Below are positions 43,473 to 52,210 of a stretch of DNA of 64,000 nucleotides, in pieces (the stretch's first letter is position 1; each line of letters opens with the position of its first letter). The stretch is from Pseudoxanthomonas sp. SE1 (GTDB lineage: Bacteria > Pseudomonadota > Gammaproteobacteria > Xanthomonadales > Xanthomonadaceae), in the NCBI RefSeq assembly GCF_029542205.1, contig NZ_CP113783.1, positions 1,355,001-1,419,000 on the forward strand. Direction: 5' to 3'. Below the pieces are notes generated by a model. The model ran no database searches and was not told the DNA's origin. It saw nothing but the letters and a program-made list of their open reading frames with translations. A program made the position numbers and the translations under genes.

Positions 43473-45560
43473 TCACACCTTCGCCAGCAGCGTGCCCTGT
43501 GCCGAGTGCGGCGCCTCATCGCCCGGTGTCAGCTTGACGTAGCTTCCGTCCGCCTGCAGTTCCCACGCGTTGCAGTTGTCGTCCAGGTAGTTCTGCAGGC
43601 CGTCCTTGAACACGCGCGCGGCGAGCTCCTTGTCGAGGATCGGGAAGCAGGTCTCCACGCGGTGCAGCAGGTTGCGTTCCAGCCAGTCGGCGCTGGCGCA
43701 GTACAGTTCCGGCGCGCCGTCGTTGCCGAACCAGTAGATGCGGCTGTGCTCGAGGAAACGCCCGACGATGGACCGCACGCGGATGTTGTCGGAGATGCCG
43801 GGCACGCCGGGGCGCAAGGCGCAGGCGCCGCGCACGATCAGGTCGATCCGCACGCCCGCCTGCGATGCCGCATACAGGGCGCGGATGATGCGTGGTTCGT
43901 TGATGGCATTGATCTTGGCGATGATGCGCGCAGGCTTGCCGGCCTTTGCGAGCCTGGCCTCGCGTTCGATCTTCTTGATAAGGCCCGGGTGCAGGGTGAA
44001 GGGCGATTGCAGCAGGCGCTTGAGCTTGGTGGTAGGGGCCAGGCCGGAAAGCTGCTGGAACAGCAGGTGCACGTCTGTGCCGATATCCGGGTCGCTGGTC
44101 AGCAGGCCGATGTCGGTATACGCGCGCGCCGTGCCGCTGTGGTAGTTGCCTGTGCCCAGGTGCACGTAGCGGCGCAGCTTGCGGCCTTCGCGGCGCACGA
44201 TCAGCAGCATCTTGGCGTGGGTCTTGTAGCCCACTACGCCATAGACGACCTGCGCGCCGGCTTCCTGCAGCTTGTCCGCCACGCCGAGGTTGGCGTCCTC
44301 GTCGAAGCGCGCACGCAGTTCCACCACCACGGTGACGTCCTTGCCATTGCGCGCCGCCTGCACCAGCGCCTCGACCAGGGCCGAGTCCTTGCCGGTGCGG
44401 TACAGCGTCTGCTTGATGGCCAGCACATCGGGATCGACGGCGGCCTGCTTGACCACTTCGAGCACGGCCGCGAACGAATCGAACGGGTGGTGCAGCAGCA
44501 CGTCGCCATCGGCGACCTTCTCGAAGATCGCATCGCTGTCGCGCAGCGTGCGCGGGGTGAAGGCCGGATACTTCAGTTCCGGGCGCTGCACCAGGTCGTA
44601 GACCTGGATCACGCGGTTGAGGTTGACCGGCCCGTTGATCGGGTACACCGCATGTTCCGGCAGGGCGAAGTTCTGCAGCAGCTGCCGCACGATGGGCTTG
44701 GGGCAGTCATGGGCGATCTCCAGCCGCACGGCCGGCCGGTAGCCGCGGCCCACCAGTTCGTCACGCAGGGCCAGCGCCAGGTTCTCCACTTCCTCTTCGT
44801 CGACCACGACCTCGGAGTTGCGGGTCACGCGGAACTGGTAGGAACCCTTGACCTCCATGCCCGGGAACAGCTCATCGACGAACACCGACAGCACCGACGA
44901 CAGCAGGACGAAGTCGTTCTCGCCGCCGGACACGCGCTGCGGCAGGTGGATGATGCGGGGCAGCGAACGCGGCGCGCGGACGATGGCGAGGTGGCCGGCA
45001 CGGCCGAACGCATCCTTGCCCTTCAGCACCACCACGATGTTGAGCGACTTATTGAGGATCTTGGGGAACGGATGCGCCGGGTCCAGGCCCAGTGGCGACA
45101 GCACCGGCATGATCTCGTTGCGGAAATAGGCGCGCAGCCAGCGCTTCTGGCGCGCGTTCCAGCTGTCGCGACCGAACACGCGTACGCCGGCTTCGGCCAG
45201 GCCGGGGCGCAGCACGTCGTTCCAGCACTTGTACTGCGCATCCACCAGTTCGGCGGCGCGGTCGTGGATCTTGTTGAGCACGGTGGCCGGGCTCATGCCA
45301 TCCGCGCCGGGCGGCAGGCCGAAATCCAGCGCATGGCGCACGGTGGCCGCGCGGATCTCGAAGAACTCGTCCAGGTTGGTGCACGAGATGCACAGGAACC
45401 GCAGGCGCTCCAGCAGCGGCACCGACGGATCCTGGGCTTGCGCCAGCACGCGGAAGTTGAAGTCCAGTTGGGACAGTTCCCGGTTGAGGTAGAGCGCCGG
45501 GTCGCGCAGCGCGTCTTCGCCGGTCGCGGGGGCAGGCGTCGTGTCCAGGGCGGCGTTCAT
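43473..45560 (-). CDS. ppk: polyphosphate kinase 1
   Basis: 695 aa, reversible synthesis of polyphosphate from ATP. LNRELSQLDFNFRVL opens the N domain; YGVVGYKTHAKMLLIVRREG contains the autophosphorylated His, and VHLGTGNYHSGTARAYTDIG and NEPRIIRALYAASQAGVRID are C-domain signatures. Its start overlaps the phoR stop (ATGA), placing ppk under the phosphate regulon promoter of phoB-phoR or a phoR-internal one. Confidence 0.95.
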   Translation of the reverse strand: MNAALDTTPAPATGEDALRDPALYLNRELSQLDFNFRVLAQAQDPSVPLLERLRFLCISCTNLDEFFEIRAATVRHALDFGLPPGADGMSPATVLNKIHDRAAELVDAQYKCWNDVLRPGLAEAGVRVFGRDSWNARQKRWLRAYFRNEIMPVLSPLGLDPAHPFPKILNKSLNIVVVLKGKDAFGRAGHLAIVRAPRSLPRIIHLPQRVSGGENDFVLLSSVLSVFVDELFPGMEVKGSYQFRVTRNSEVVVDEEEVENLALALRDELVGRGYRPAVRLEIAHDCPKPIVRQLLQNFALPEHAVYPINGPVNLNRVIQVYDLVQRPELKYPAFTPRTLRDSDAIFEKVADGDVLLHHPFDSFAAVLEVVKQAAVDPDVLAIKQTLYRTGKDSALVEALVQAARNGKDVTVVVELRARFDEDANLGVADKLQEAGAQVVYGVVGYKTHAKMLLIVRREGRKLRRYVHLGTGNYHSGTARAYTDIGLLTSDPDIGTDVHLLFQQLSGLAPTTKLKRLLQSPFTLHPGLIKKIEREARLAKAGKPARIIAKINAINEPRIIRALYAASQAGVRIDLIVRGACALRPGVPGISDNIRVRSIVGRFLEHSRIYWFGNDGAPELYCASADWLERNLLHRVETCFPILDKELAARVFKDGLQNYLDDNCNAWELQADGSYVKLTPGDEAPHSAQGTLLAKV

Positions 45561-46897
45561 GCGGTCTGGCTGTCCGTGATGATGGGGGTGGGAGCGTCGA
45601 GGCGCGGCTCCACGCGTTCGGCGCCGAAGTGGATGGAGAACAGGCTGCCCTGGCCCACCTCGCTCTCGATTTCGAGGCGCGCCTGGTGCAGGTTCAGCAC
45701 ATGCTTGACGATCGACAGGCCCAGGCCGGTGCCGCCGCTTTCGCGCGAGCGGCTGGTGGACACGCGGTAGAAGCGCTCGGTGATGCGCGGCAGGTGCGAG
45801 GTCGGGATGCCGTAGCCGGTATCGCGCACGCTCAGCACGGCGCCGTCGCCCTCGCGCGCGAAGCGCACGGTGATCGTGCCGCCGACCGGCGTATAGCGCA
45901 CTGCGTTGCTGACCAGGTTGGAGAACGCGCTGTGCAGTTCCTTGTTGGAACCGGACAGGTCGACGTTCGCCTCGTCCTGCATGACGATGGTGTGGCGTCG
46001 CTGGCTGAGGGCCTCGGCTTCGCGCCGCAGCGTGGCCAGCATCGGCGCCATGGCCACGTTCTCGTCGGGCAGGCTGTCCTGCGCTTCCAGCCGGGACAGC
46101 GTCAGCAGGTCTTCCACCAGCTGCGTCATGCGCTGCGACTGCTTCTGCATTTCGGCCAGCATCGGCGCCCAGTCCGGATACTCGGTCGGCTCCAGCATGT
46201 CCAGGTAGCCATGCACGACGGTCAACGGCGTGCGGAGTTCATGCGAAACGTTGGCGACGAAATCACGGCGCATCTGCTCCAGTCGCAGCATCTTGCTGAC
46301 GTCGCGCGCCACCAGCAGCCAGTACTCGTCGGAATAGGGGATCAGCCGCAGGTTGAGGCGCAGGTTCGGGTCCACCGGCGAGGCGGCGTCGAGCATCGGT
46401 TCGGCATTGCGGCCGGCGGCCAGCCAGTGCGACATCGGCAACGGCTGCAGGCGATCACCGACCGGGGCGCCGATGTCCGCCGGGTACTGCAGGCCGAGCA
46501 GGCTGGTGGCGGCCTTGTTGAACCACTGCACGCGCTGGCTGTTGCGTTCCACCACCACGACCGCATCCGGCAGCGCGGCGGCAGCGGCGCGGTAGGCGCG
46601 CAGCATGTCGAGCAGGCGGCGCTTGCGGGTGCGCATCTCGGCCTGGCCGCGGAACAGCAGGCGGTCGAGTTCGTTCCATACCCCCCGGCCTTGCGCCGGT
46701 TCCAGGCGCTGGCGGGCGGTCAGCCGCAGCAGCACCTTGCGCAGGCGCCAGTAGTGCCACACGACCACGCCCAGCGCCGCCACGGTCACGATCGGCCACA
46801 CGTGGCCGACCAGCAGGCCCACGACCACGGCCAGCGCCAGGATCAGCGCCAGCTGGCCGAGCGTCTTGAACCAGGCGGAACGGATGTCGTGGGGCAT
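45557..46897 (-). CDS. phoR: phosphate regulon sensor kinase PhoR
   Basis: 446 aa. Two N-terminal transmembrane helices (LGQLALILALAVVVGLLVGH and the following VTVAALGVVVWHYW) with almost no periplasmic part, a PAS domain (AAAALPDAVVVVERNSQRVQ), phospho-His in FVANVSHELRTPLTVVHGYL, N box LVSNAVRYTP, G1 VRDTGYGIP and G2 GGTGLGLSIVKHVL. It is separated from phoB by 316 bases containing a repeat, and is fused by overlap to ppk. Confidence 0.94.
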   Translation of the reverse strand: MPHDIRSAWFKTLGQLALILALAVVVGLLVGHVWPIVTVAALGVVVWHYWRLRKVLLRLTARQRLEPAQGRGVWNELDRLLFRGQAEMRTRKRRLLDMLRAYRAAAAALPDAVVVVERNSQRVQWFNKAATSLLGLQYPADIGAPVGDRLQPLPMSHWLAAGRNAEPMLDAASPVDPNLRLNLRLIPYSDEYWLLVARDVSKMLRLEQMRRDFVANVSHELRTPLTVVHGYLDMLEPTEYPDWAPMLAEMQKQSQRMTQLVEDLLTLSRLEAQDSLPDENVAMAPMLATLRREAEALSQRRHTIVMQDEANVDLSGSNKELHSAFSNLVSNAVRYTPVGGTITVRFAREGDGAVLSVRDTGYGIPTSHLPRITERFYRVSTSRSRESGGTGLGLSIVKHVLNLHQARLEIESEVGQGSLFSIHFGAERVEPRLDAPTPIITDSQTA

Positions 46898-47213
46898 GGG
46901 GCGATTGTAGGCAGATGTGTATGACAGGAGGGATGGGGCTGCAGGGGCGTGATGGGTAAAGGGATTGGAAGAGGGTCAGCCTGGGCGCGATGTGCCGTGC
47001 GGGCAGTGGTCCGTCGTCATCCCGGTGAAGGCCGGGATCCTTGTTTTCGCTTTTGGCGCTGCTTGCGTCATTCCAGAGCAGGAACAACGGCGAGCGCCAA
47101 ATGGCTCCCAGCCTTCGCTGGGACGACGGAAGCGGGACGGCGGGTCTTCCTCACATCCCCACGTCGATGGGCGAAGGTGCATTCACACCGGATGTCCGGA
47201 CCTGCCGGAATCC
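46898..47213. repeat. gene-free stretch between phoB and phoR with a repeat pair
   Basis: 316 bases without a gene. The part 47013-47128 is an inverted pair of palindromes (GTCATCCCGGTGAAGG and CAGCCTTCGCTGGGACGAC), the same family as at 1119-1234 and 50575-50929. Near 46960-46980 nothing is recognisable. In most relatives phoB and phoR are adjacent, so the repeat may have widened the gap. Confidence 0.7.
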
Positions 47214-47903
47214 TCACATCGAGGCCGAGAAGCGGTAGCCGGAACCGCGCACGGTCTGCACCATGTTCTCCAGGCCATGCGGTTCCAGGGTCTTGCGCAG
47301 GCGCCGGATATGCACGTCGACCGTGCGTTCCTCGACGTACACGCTGCCACCCCAGACATGGTCCAGCAGCTGCGTGCGCGAATAGACGCGCTCGGGGTGG
47401 GTCATGAAGAAGTGCAGCAGGCGGTATTCGGTGGGGCCGATGGCGACCGGCGTGTCGCCGGCGAACACGCGGTGGGCGGCACCGTCGATGCGCAGCTTGC
47501 CGACCGCGACGCTGCCGTCTTCGTCGTCGTCGCGCGAGCGGCGCATCACCGCGCGGATCCGGGCCAGCAGCTCGCGCGCGGAGAACGGCTTGACCACGTA
47601 ATCGTCGACGCCGGCTTCCAGGCCGCCGACGCGATCGTTCTCTTCGCCGCGGGCGGTCAGCATGATGATGGGCACGTCGCGGGTCATCGCGTCCTTGCGC
47701 CAGCGGCGGGCCAGTTCCAGCCCGCTGGTGCCGGGCAGCATCCAGTCCAGCAGGATCAGGTCCGGCACGCGGTCGGCGATGGCGTTCTGGGCCTCGCGGG
47801 CGTCACCGGCATGGATGGGTTCGTATTCGCCCTTGCGCAGGGCGAACGCCACCATGTCGCGGATGGCGGGCTCGTCGTCGACGATCAGGATGTGCTTCTG
47901 CAC
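47214..47903 (-). CDS. phoB: phosphate regulon response regulator PhoB
   Basis: 229 aa OmpR-type regulator. Receiver: VDDEPAIRD, phospho-Asp in LILLDWMLPGTSG, Thr in MLTARGEE, Lys in VVKPFSAREL. DNA-binding domain: VYSRTQLLDHVWGGSVYVEE followed by RTVDVHIRRLRKTLEPHG and VRGSGYRFS. It binds Pho boxes to activate phosphate acquisition genes. A triple-repeat Pho-box match lies directly upstream, at 47940-47968, indicating autoregulation. Confidence 0.95.
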   Translation of the reverse strand: MQKHILIVDDEPAIRDMVAFALRKGEYEPIHAGDAREAQNAIADRVPDLILLDWMLPGTSGLELARRWRKDAMTRDVPIIMLTARGEENDRVGGLEAGVDDYVVKPFSARELLARIRAVMRRSRDDDEDGSVAVGKLRIDGAAHRVFAGDTPVAIGPTEYRLLHFFMTHPERVYSRTQLLDHVWGGSVYVEERTVDVHIRRLRKTLEPHGLENMVQTVRGSGYRFSASM

Positions 47904-47939
47904 GCAGGATCCGGTGGGCGAGGGGGACCGTGCCAGTAG

Positions 47940-47968
47940 ACGACAATTTTATGACGTTTACATGACAT
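47940..47968 (-). promoter_or_regulatory. Pho box with three tandem 7-mers upstream of phoB
   Basis: Reading toward phoB: ATGTCAT, GTAA, ACGTCAT, AAAA, TTGTCGT. The 7-mers repeat every 11 bases with AT-rich 4-base spacers, the geometry of the E. coli Pho box (CTGTCAT, AWWW, CTGTCAT). It ends 36 bases before the phoB start, a fitting place for PhoB to replace the -35 element. Confidence 0.75.
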
Positions 47969-48003
47969 GCCGTCGGAGTGTCACAAGGCGCGCCGGCGCG
48001 GGC

Positions 48004-49644
48004 TCAGCGGCGTTCGACGTCGGGGTCGCGGATGCCCTGGCGACGCAGTTCCAGCACTTCCGGGGTGATGGTGGCGATGCGGGCGTCGATCCTGGCGCGG
48101 GCGTAGAAGTCCAGGTCGCCCTGGTTCTTGAGATTCTGCAGCTGGATCAAGGCCTGTTCCGGCCGGCCATTCAGATAGGCGGCCTCGGCGTAGGCTTCAC
48201 CGGCGCGGGCGGTGTCGCCCGCCAGTTCGTTGGCCCTGGCGAAGTGCTGCTGGAACACCGGATCGTCGCCCGCGCGCGCCATCAGCGGGCGCAGGATGGC
48301 TTGCGAGCGCTGCCCGGCCTCGCGCCCGCCCTGTTCGTTCAGCACCTTCGCGTAGGTCAGGACTGCCGGACGGTTCTGCGGCAATCGCTGCAACAAGGCG
48401 TCGAAGCGGCGATTGGCCGCCGCCGGGTCGCCGGTGCGCGATTCCGCCTCGCCCAACGCCAGCGTTATCCAGAGATTGTCGGGATGCTCGTCGTCCAGGC
48501 GGCGCAACTCCGTCAACGCGGTCCTGCTGTCGCCGCCCTGCAGATGGGCGATGGCCAGTCCGTAGCGCTGGGGTGCCGTCAACGGCTTGCCGGCCTGCCG
48601 GCGCAGCGTTTCGTACTCCCGTACGGCGGCTGAGGGCGTGCTGGCGCTGAGTGCCCGCAGGCGCTCGCGCGCCCAGTCGAACTGGCCGGTGTCGCCGCGC
48701 TGGAAGACCTGGGTGGGCAGGGTGACCGGGATGGGCAGCAACGGGTTGTCGCTGCGGGACTCCGGCAGTGTTATGCCGCGCCGGTCGAAGCGTTCGACGT
48801 GTTCGCCGCCGGGAACGCGGGTGGTCGCGGTGATCTGGTCTCCGCGCAACTGGTCGGCGCGCTGGCGGGCCTCGCTGATGCGGGTGGTGGTGACCGGATG
48901 GGTCTGCAGATAGTCCGGCACCTGTTCCCTTCCGCTGCCGCGGCTGGCGCGGGTGGCCTGCTGGAGCTTGGCGAAGAAGCCGGCCATGGCATCGATGTCG
49001 TAACCGGCGCGGGACAGGGTGCGGATGCCGACGCGGTCGGCCTCGGATTCGTTGGAACGGGTGTAGTCGATCTGGCGCTGCTGCATCAGGCCCATGGCCG
49101 AGGCGATGGCGGCTTGGGACGCATCGCCGCTGGAACTTCCGCCCGCCGCCTGGGCCAGCACGATGGCTCCCAGCATGCCCAGCAGGATCGGAACCTGATC
49201 GCGTTGCGCCCGTTCCACGCCCCGCAGCACATGTTGCTGGGTCACATGGGCGATTTCGTGGGAGAGCACGGCCGCCATCTCGTCCTCGCGGTCCGCCGTC
49301 AGCACCAGGCCGGCGTTCATGCCGATGTAGCCACCCAGCGTGGCGAAGGCATTGATCTGCCGGTCGCGCATCATGAAGAACGTGTACGCCTGCTGCGGGT
49401 TGTCGCTGTCGGCGCCCAGCCGGCTGCCCACGGTCTGCAGCCAGTCCGTGATCAGCGGGTCTTCCAGCAGATAGCCATAGTTGCGCAGTTCGCGCAGCAT
49501 CATGCCGCCGTACTCGGCCTGGCGTGCCGGCGTGAGCAGTTCGCCGGCGGACGAGCCGATGTCCGGCAGGCGGCTGTCCTGGGAGGCTGCCAGCGGCGCC
49601 GCGAGGGCCAGGGTCAGGGCGGTGGCAAGCAGGATGGGGCGCAA
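48004..49644 (-). CDS. bepA: M48 metalloprotease with TPR repeats (BepA-like)
   Basis: 546 aa periplasmic protease. A Sec signal (MRPILLATALTLALAAPLAA) is followed by the zinc site HEIAHVTQQH at about residue 130 and the third ligand Glu in SNESEADRVGIRTLSRAGYD; the C-terminal half consists of TPR-like helices (for example ARERLRALSASTPSAAVREY). BepA degrades or assists stalled LptD and BamA in outer-membrane assembly. It lies convergent to nothing and is divergent from the glutaredoxin gene. Confidence 0.88.
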   Translation of the reverse strand: MRPILLATALTLALAAPLAASQDSRLPDIGSSAGELLTPARQAEYGGMMLRELRNYGYLLEDPLITDWLQTVGSRLGADSDNPQQAYTFFMMRDRQINAFATLGGYIGMNAGLVLTADREDEMAAVLSHEIAHVTQQHVLRGVERAQRDQVPILLGMLGAIVLAQAAGGSSSGDASQAAIASAMGLMQQRQIDYTRSNESEADRVGIRTLSRAGYDIDAMAGFFAKLQQATRASRGSGREQVPDYLQTHPVTTTRISEARQRADQLRGDQITATTRVPGGEHVERFDRRGITLPESRSDNPLLPIPVTLPTQVFQRGDTGQFDWARERLRALSASTPSAAVREYETLRRQAGKPLTAPQRYGLAIAHLQGGDSRTALTELRRLDDEHPDNLWITLALGEAESRTGDPAAANRRFDALLQRLPQNRPAVLTYAKVLNEQGGREAGQRSQAILRPLMARAGDDPVFQQHFARANELAGDTARAGEAYAEAAYLNGRPEQALIQLQNLKNQGDLDFYARARIDARIATITPEVLELRRQGIRDPDVERR

Positions 49645-49832
49645 ACGATGGCTCCGTGGCGGATAATGGGCAGCCAGGTCAGGATGACGGGTCGCTGATC
49701 CGGGCGAGTGAATACGTGGTTAACCGGGCCAGTACCGGCCCGCACTGTTCCATGGTCCCGACTGGAAGTCGGTCCGATGCGCCCGATATCGGTCAGGACC
49801 ACAGCATGCCCCTTTCGTTCCGGAGAACTCCC

Positions 49833-50123
49833 TTGAGCGACACCCCGCAGGGCGCCACCGCGCCCGAGATCACCCTCTACAGCACCGCCATCTGCCCATA
49901 CTGCGTGGCGGCCAAGAACTTCCTCAAGAGCAAGGGCCAGACCTGGACGGAAGTGCGCATCGACCTGGACGCGGATGCGCGCGAGAAGATGATCGCCAAG
50001 GCCAGGCGCACCAGCGTGCCGCAGATCTTCATCGGCGAAACCCATGTGGGTGGCTACGACGACATGATCGCGATGCACCGTGCGGGCAAGCTGGAAGCCC
50101 TGCTCGCAGGGGAATCGGCATGA
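49833..50123 (+). CDS. grxC: glutaredoxin 3
   Basis: 96 aa from a TTG start (read as MSDTPQG) with GGAGAA eight bases upstream; an ATG nine codons earlier at 49806 is also possible. ITLYSTAICPYCVAAKNFLK carries the CPYC redox site, and TSVPQIFIGETHVGGYDD the cis-Pro and GSH-binding region. It reduces protein disulfides with glutathione in the cytoplasm. Its last four bases overlap the next gene (ATGA). Confidence 0.92.
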   Translation: MSDTPQGATAPEITLYSTAICPYCVAAKNFLKSKGQTWTEVRIDLDADAREKMIAKARRTSVPQIFIGETHVGGYDDMIAMHRAGKLEALLAGESA

Positions 50124-50512
50124 GCGCAGACGACGACAGCCAGGACCGCGTGAAGGCATTCACGGAGTTCCGGCAGCGGATGAACAAGCGCATCCTGGAC
50201 GAACCCAACCAGGTCGTCCGCCGCTTCTTCGCGCTGGACACGCAGACCTACCAGGCAGGCGCGCTGGATGTGAAGACGAAGGAACTGCTGGGCCTGGTGG
50301 CCTCGATGGTCCTGCGTTGCGACGATTGCATCAGCTACCACGTCGCCCAGTGCAAGGAGGCCGGGGTGACGCGCGAGGAGTTCTTCGAGACGTTCTCGGT
50401 AGGCCTGGTGGTGGGGGGCTCCATCGTCATCCCGCACCTGCGCCGGGCGGTGGATTTCCTCGACCAGTTGGAAGGCGGGCAGGCTGACGCGCCGTCGGCG
50501 CACGACCACTGA
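50120..50512 (+). CDS. carboxymuconolactone decarboxylase (AhpD-like) family protein
   Basis: 130 aa. SMVLRCDDCISYHVAQCKE contains CxxC followed by His three residues on, the AhpD active-site pattern, which predicts a thiol peroxidase or disulfide role rather than decarboxylation. It is coupled to glutaredoxin by overlap, which strengthens the redox reading. The last residues after GGQADAPSAHDH are a polar tail. Confidence 0.88.
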   Translation: MSADDDSQDRVKAFTEFRQRMNKRILDEPNQVVRRFFALDTQTYQAGALDVKTKELLGLVASMVLRCDDCISYHVAQCKEAGVTREEFFETFSVGLVVGGSIVIPHLRRAVDFLDQLEGGQADAPSAHDH

Positions 50513-50539
50513 AGCCGGCGAAAGCGGCGCAGATCCATC

Positions 50540-50990
50540 CGCGACCACCTCGCCTGCCTGCCTGTGTCCTCCACCGTCGTCCCAGCGAAGGCTGGGACCC
50601 ATCTTGATCTTTGCCTTCCGCTTTGCCGCGTGAAAGACGAGCAGCAGCAAGCTGGATCCCAGCCTTCGCTGGGAAGACGCTCGGTGGCGGTCCGTTCCGC
50701 CCATGCTCGGCAGACCCGGGCCTCCGACCGGTGTCGATGGCGAGGCAGACAGGTTCACCTCGAGCACCGAGCATCTCGCCTGCCTGCCTGCCTGCGTCCG
50801 TCCGTCCGTCCGTCCGTCCTTCACCGTCGCTCCGGCGCAGGCTGGGACCCATCTTGATCTTCGCCTTCCGCATTGCCGCGTGAAGGACGAGCAGAAGCAC
50901 GCAGGATCCCGGCTTTCGCTTGGAAGACAGTCGGTGGCGATCCGTGGCAGCCATACCCCGGCAGGCCGGCCTCCGACCATCGTCGATTAG
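50540..50990. repeat. imperfect tandem duplication of a repeat-bearing unit with tetranucleotide tracts
   Basis: 579 gene-free bases separate the AhpD-like gene from the dehydrogenase. Two related units (about 50550-50743 and 50778-50988) each start with CCTGCCTGCC, contain the inverted palindrome pair CCCAGCGAAGGCTGGGACCC and GATCCCAGCCTTCGCTGGGA (second unit degenerate), and end with GGCCTCCGACC. The second unit also has four GCCT copies followed by six GTCC copies at 50778-50819. The remaining bases to 51091 hold the dehydrogenase leader. Confidence 0.8.
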
Positions 50991-51091
50991 GGGACTTGCC
51001 GGCCGTTCGGGCATAATTGGCGGACAAATCTTCCTTTTCGCGCCCGTCGCGGCCCCGCCCGACGCGTGCCCCTGTTCGGAAACCCCACTCA

Positions 51092-52099
51092 ATGACCCAG
51101 ACGATTACGGTCATCCGCGGCGACGGTATTGGCCCGGAGATCATGGACGCCACCCTGCACGTGCTCGACGTGATGAAGGTCGGCCTGACCTACGAAGAAG
51201 CCGATGCCGGCCTGGTCGCGCTGGAAAAGCACGGCGACCTGCTGCCGCAGGCGACGCTGGATTCGATCCGCAAGAACGGCGTGGCGCTGAAAAGCCCGCT
51301 GACCACGCCGGTGGGCGAGGGCTTCAGTTCGATCAACGTGGCGCTGCGACGCCACTTCGACCTGTATGCCAACGTGCGTCCGGCCAAGTCGTTCCCCAAC
51401 ACCAAGTCGCGCTTCCCGACCGGCGTCGACCTGATCACTGTGCGCGAGAACACCGAAGGCGCGTACATCGGTGAAGGGCAGTCGATCTCGGAAGACGGCG
51501 AGACCGCGCTGCTGACGCAGAAGATCACCCGCAAGGGCTCCGAGCGCATCGTGCGCTACGCCTTCGACCTGGCCCGCAAGACCGGCCGCAAGAAGGTCAC
51601 CGTGGTGCACAAGGCCAACATCCTGAAGAGCACCTCGGGCCTGTTCCTGAAGGTGGCCCGCGAAGTGGCCGCGCAGTACCCCGACATCCAGTGCAACGAG
51701 ATGATCGTGGACAACACCTGCATGCAGCTGGTGATGCGTCCGGAGCAGTTCGACATCATCGTCACCACCAACCTGTTCGGCGACATCATTTCCGACCTGT
51801 GCGCCGGCCTCGTGGGCGGCCTGGGCCTGGCACCGGGCGCCAACATCGGTGTCGATGCGGCGATCTTCGAAGCCGTGCATGGCTCCGCGCCGGACATCGC
51901 CGGCAAGGGCGTGGCCAATCCCTGCGCGCTGCTGCTGGGTGCCGCGCAGATGCTGGATCACCTGGGCCAGCCGGAGAAAGCCGAGCGCCTGCGTGCGGCC
52001 ATCATCGCCACGCTAGAGGCCAAGGATTCGCTGACCCCGGACCTGGGCGGCGAGGGCAACACGATGTCGTTCGCCAAGGCGATCGCCAGCCGCGTCTGA
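51092..52099 (+). CDS. NAD-dependent isocitrate dehydrogenase
   Basis: 335 aa beta-decarboxylating dehydrogenase of the IDH/IPMDH family. VIRGDGIGPEIMDATL opens the N-terminal part; substrate-binding ALKSPLTTPVGEGFSSINVA contains the Ser region and LYANVRPAKSFP the Arg; VRENTEGAYIGEGQSISEDG carries the Tyr, and the NAD-binding end has EAVHGSAPDIAGKGVANPCA. Homodimeric NAD-IDHs of this length are described from Xanthomonas; isopropylmalate dehydrogenase is less likely because the ENTEGAYIG pattern differs. A hairpin at 52110-52141 follows. Confidence 0.85.
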   Translation: MTQTITVIRGDGIGPEIMDATLHVLDVMKVGLTYEEADAGLVALEKHGDLLPQATLDSIRKNGVALKSPLTTPVGEGFSSINVALRRHFDLYANVRPAKSFPNTKSRFPTGVDLITVRENTEGAYIGEGQSISEDGETALLTQKITRKGSERIVRYAFDLARKTGRKKVTVVHKANILKSTSGLFLKVAREVAAQYPDIQCNEMIVDNTCMQLVMRPEQFDIIVTTNLFGDIISDLCAGLVGGLGLAPGANIGVDAAIFEAVHGSAPDIAGKGVANPCALLLGAAQMLDHLGQPEKAERLRAAIIATLEAKDSLTPDLGGEGNTMSFAKAIASRV

Positions 52100-52109
52100 T
52101 CGCTTACGA

Positions 52110-52141
52110 CGCCTTGCCGCGCGGTTGCGTGCGGCAAGGCG
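52110..52141 (+). terminator. hairpin after the isocitrate dehydrogenase gene
   Basis: CGCCTTGCCGC pairs with GCGGCAAGGCG around a 10-base loop, ten bases after the stop, followed by a G/T-rich stretch GGGTTGGGTG but no continuous U-run. It is a likely transcript end before the symporter gene. Confidence 0.6.
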
Positions 52142-52210
52142 GGTTGGGTGATCGTCCCCCCTGGGGTATCCTCGACCCCATGTTCCTCATGACGCTTGCC
52201 GTCGCGCCCG

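Noticed and set aside
43062..45770. A 902-codon open frame on the plus strand over ppx and ppk
   Set aside because: An antisense shadow of ppk and phoR; composition is unlike a protein.
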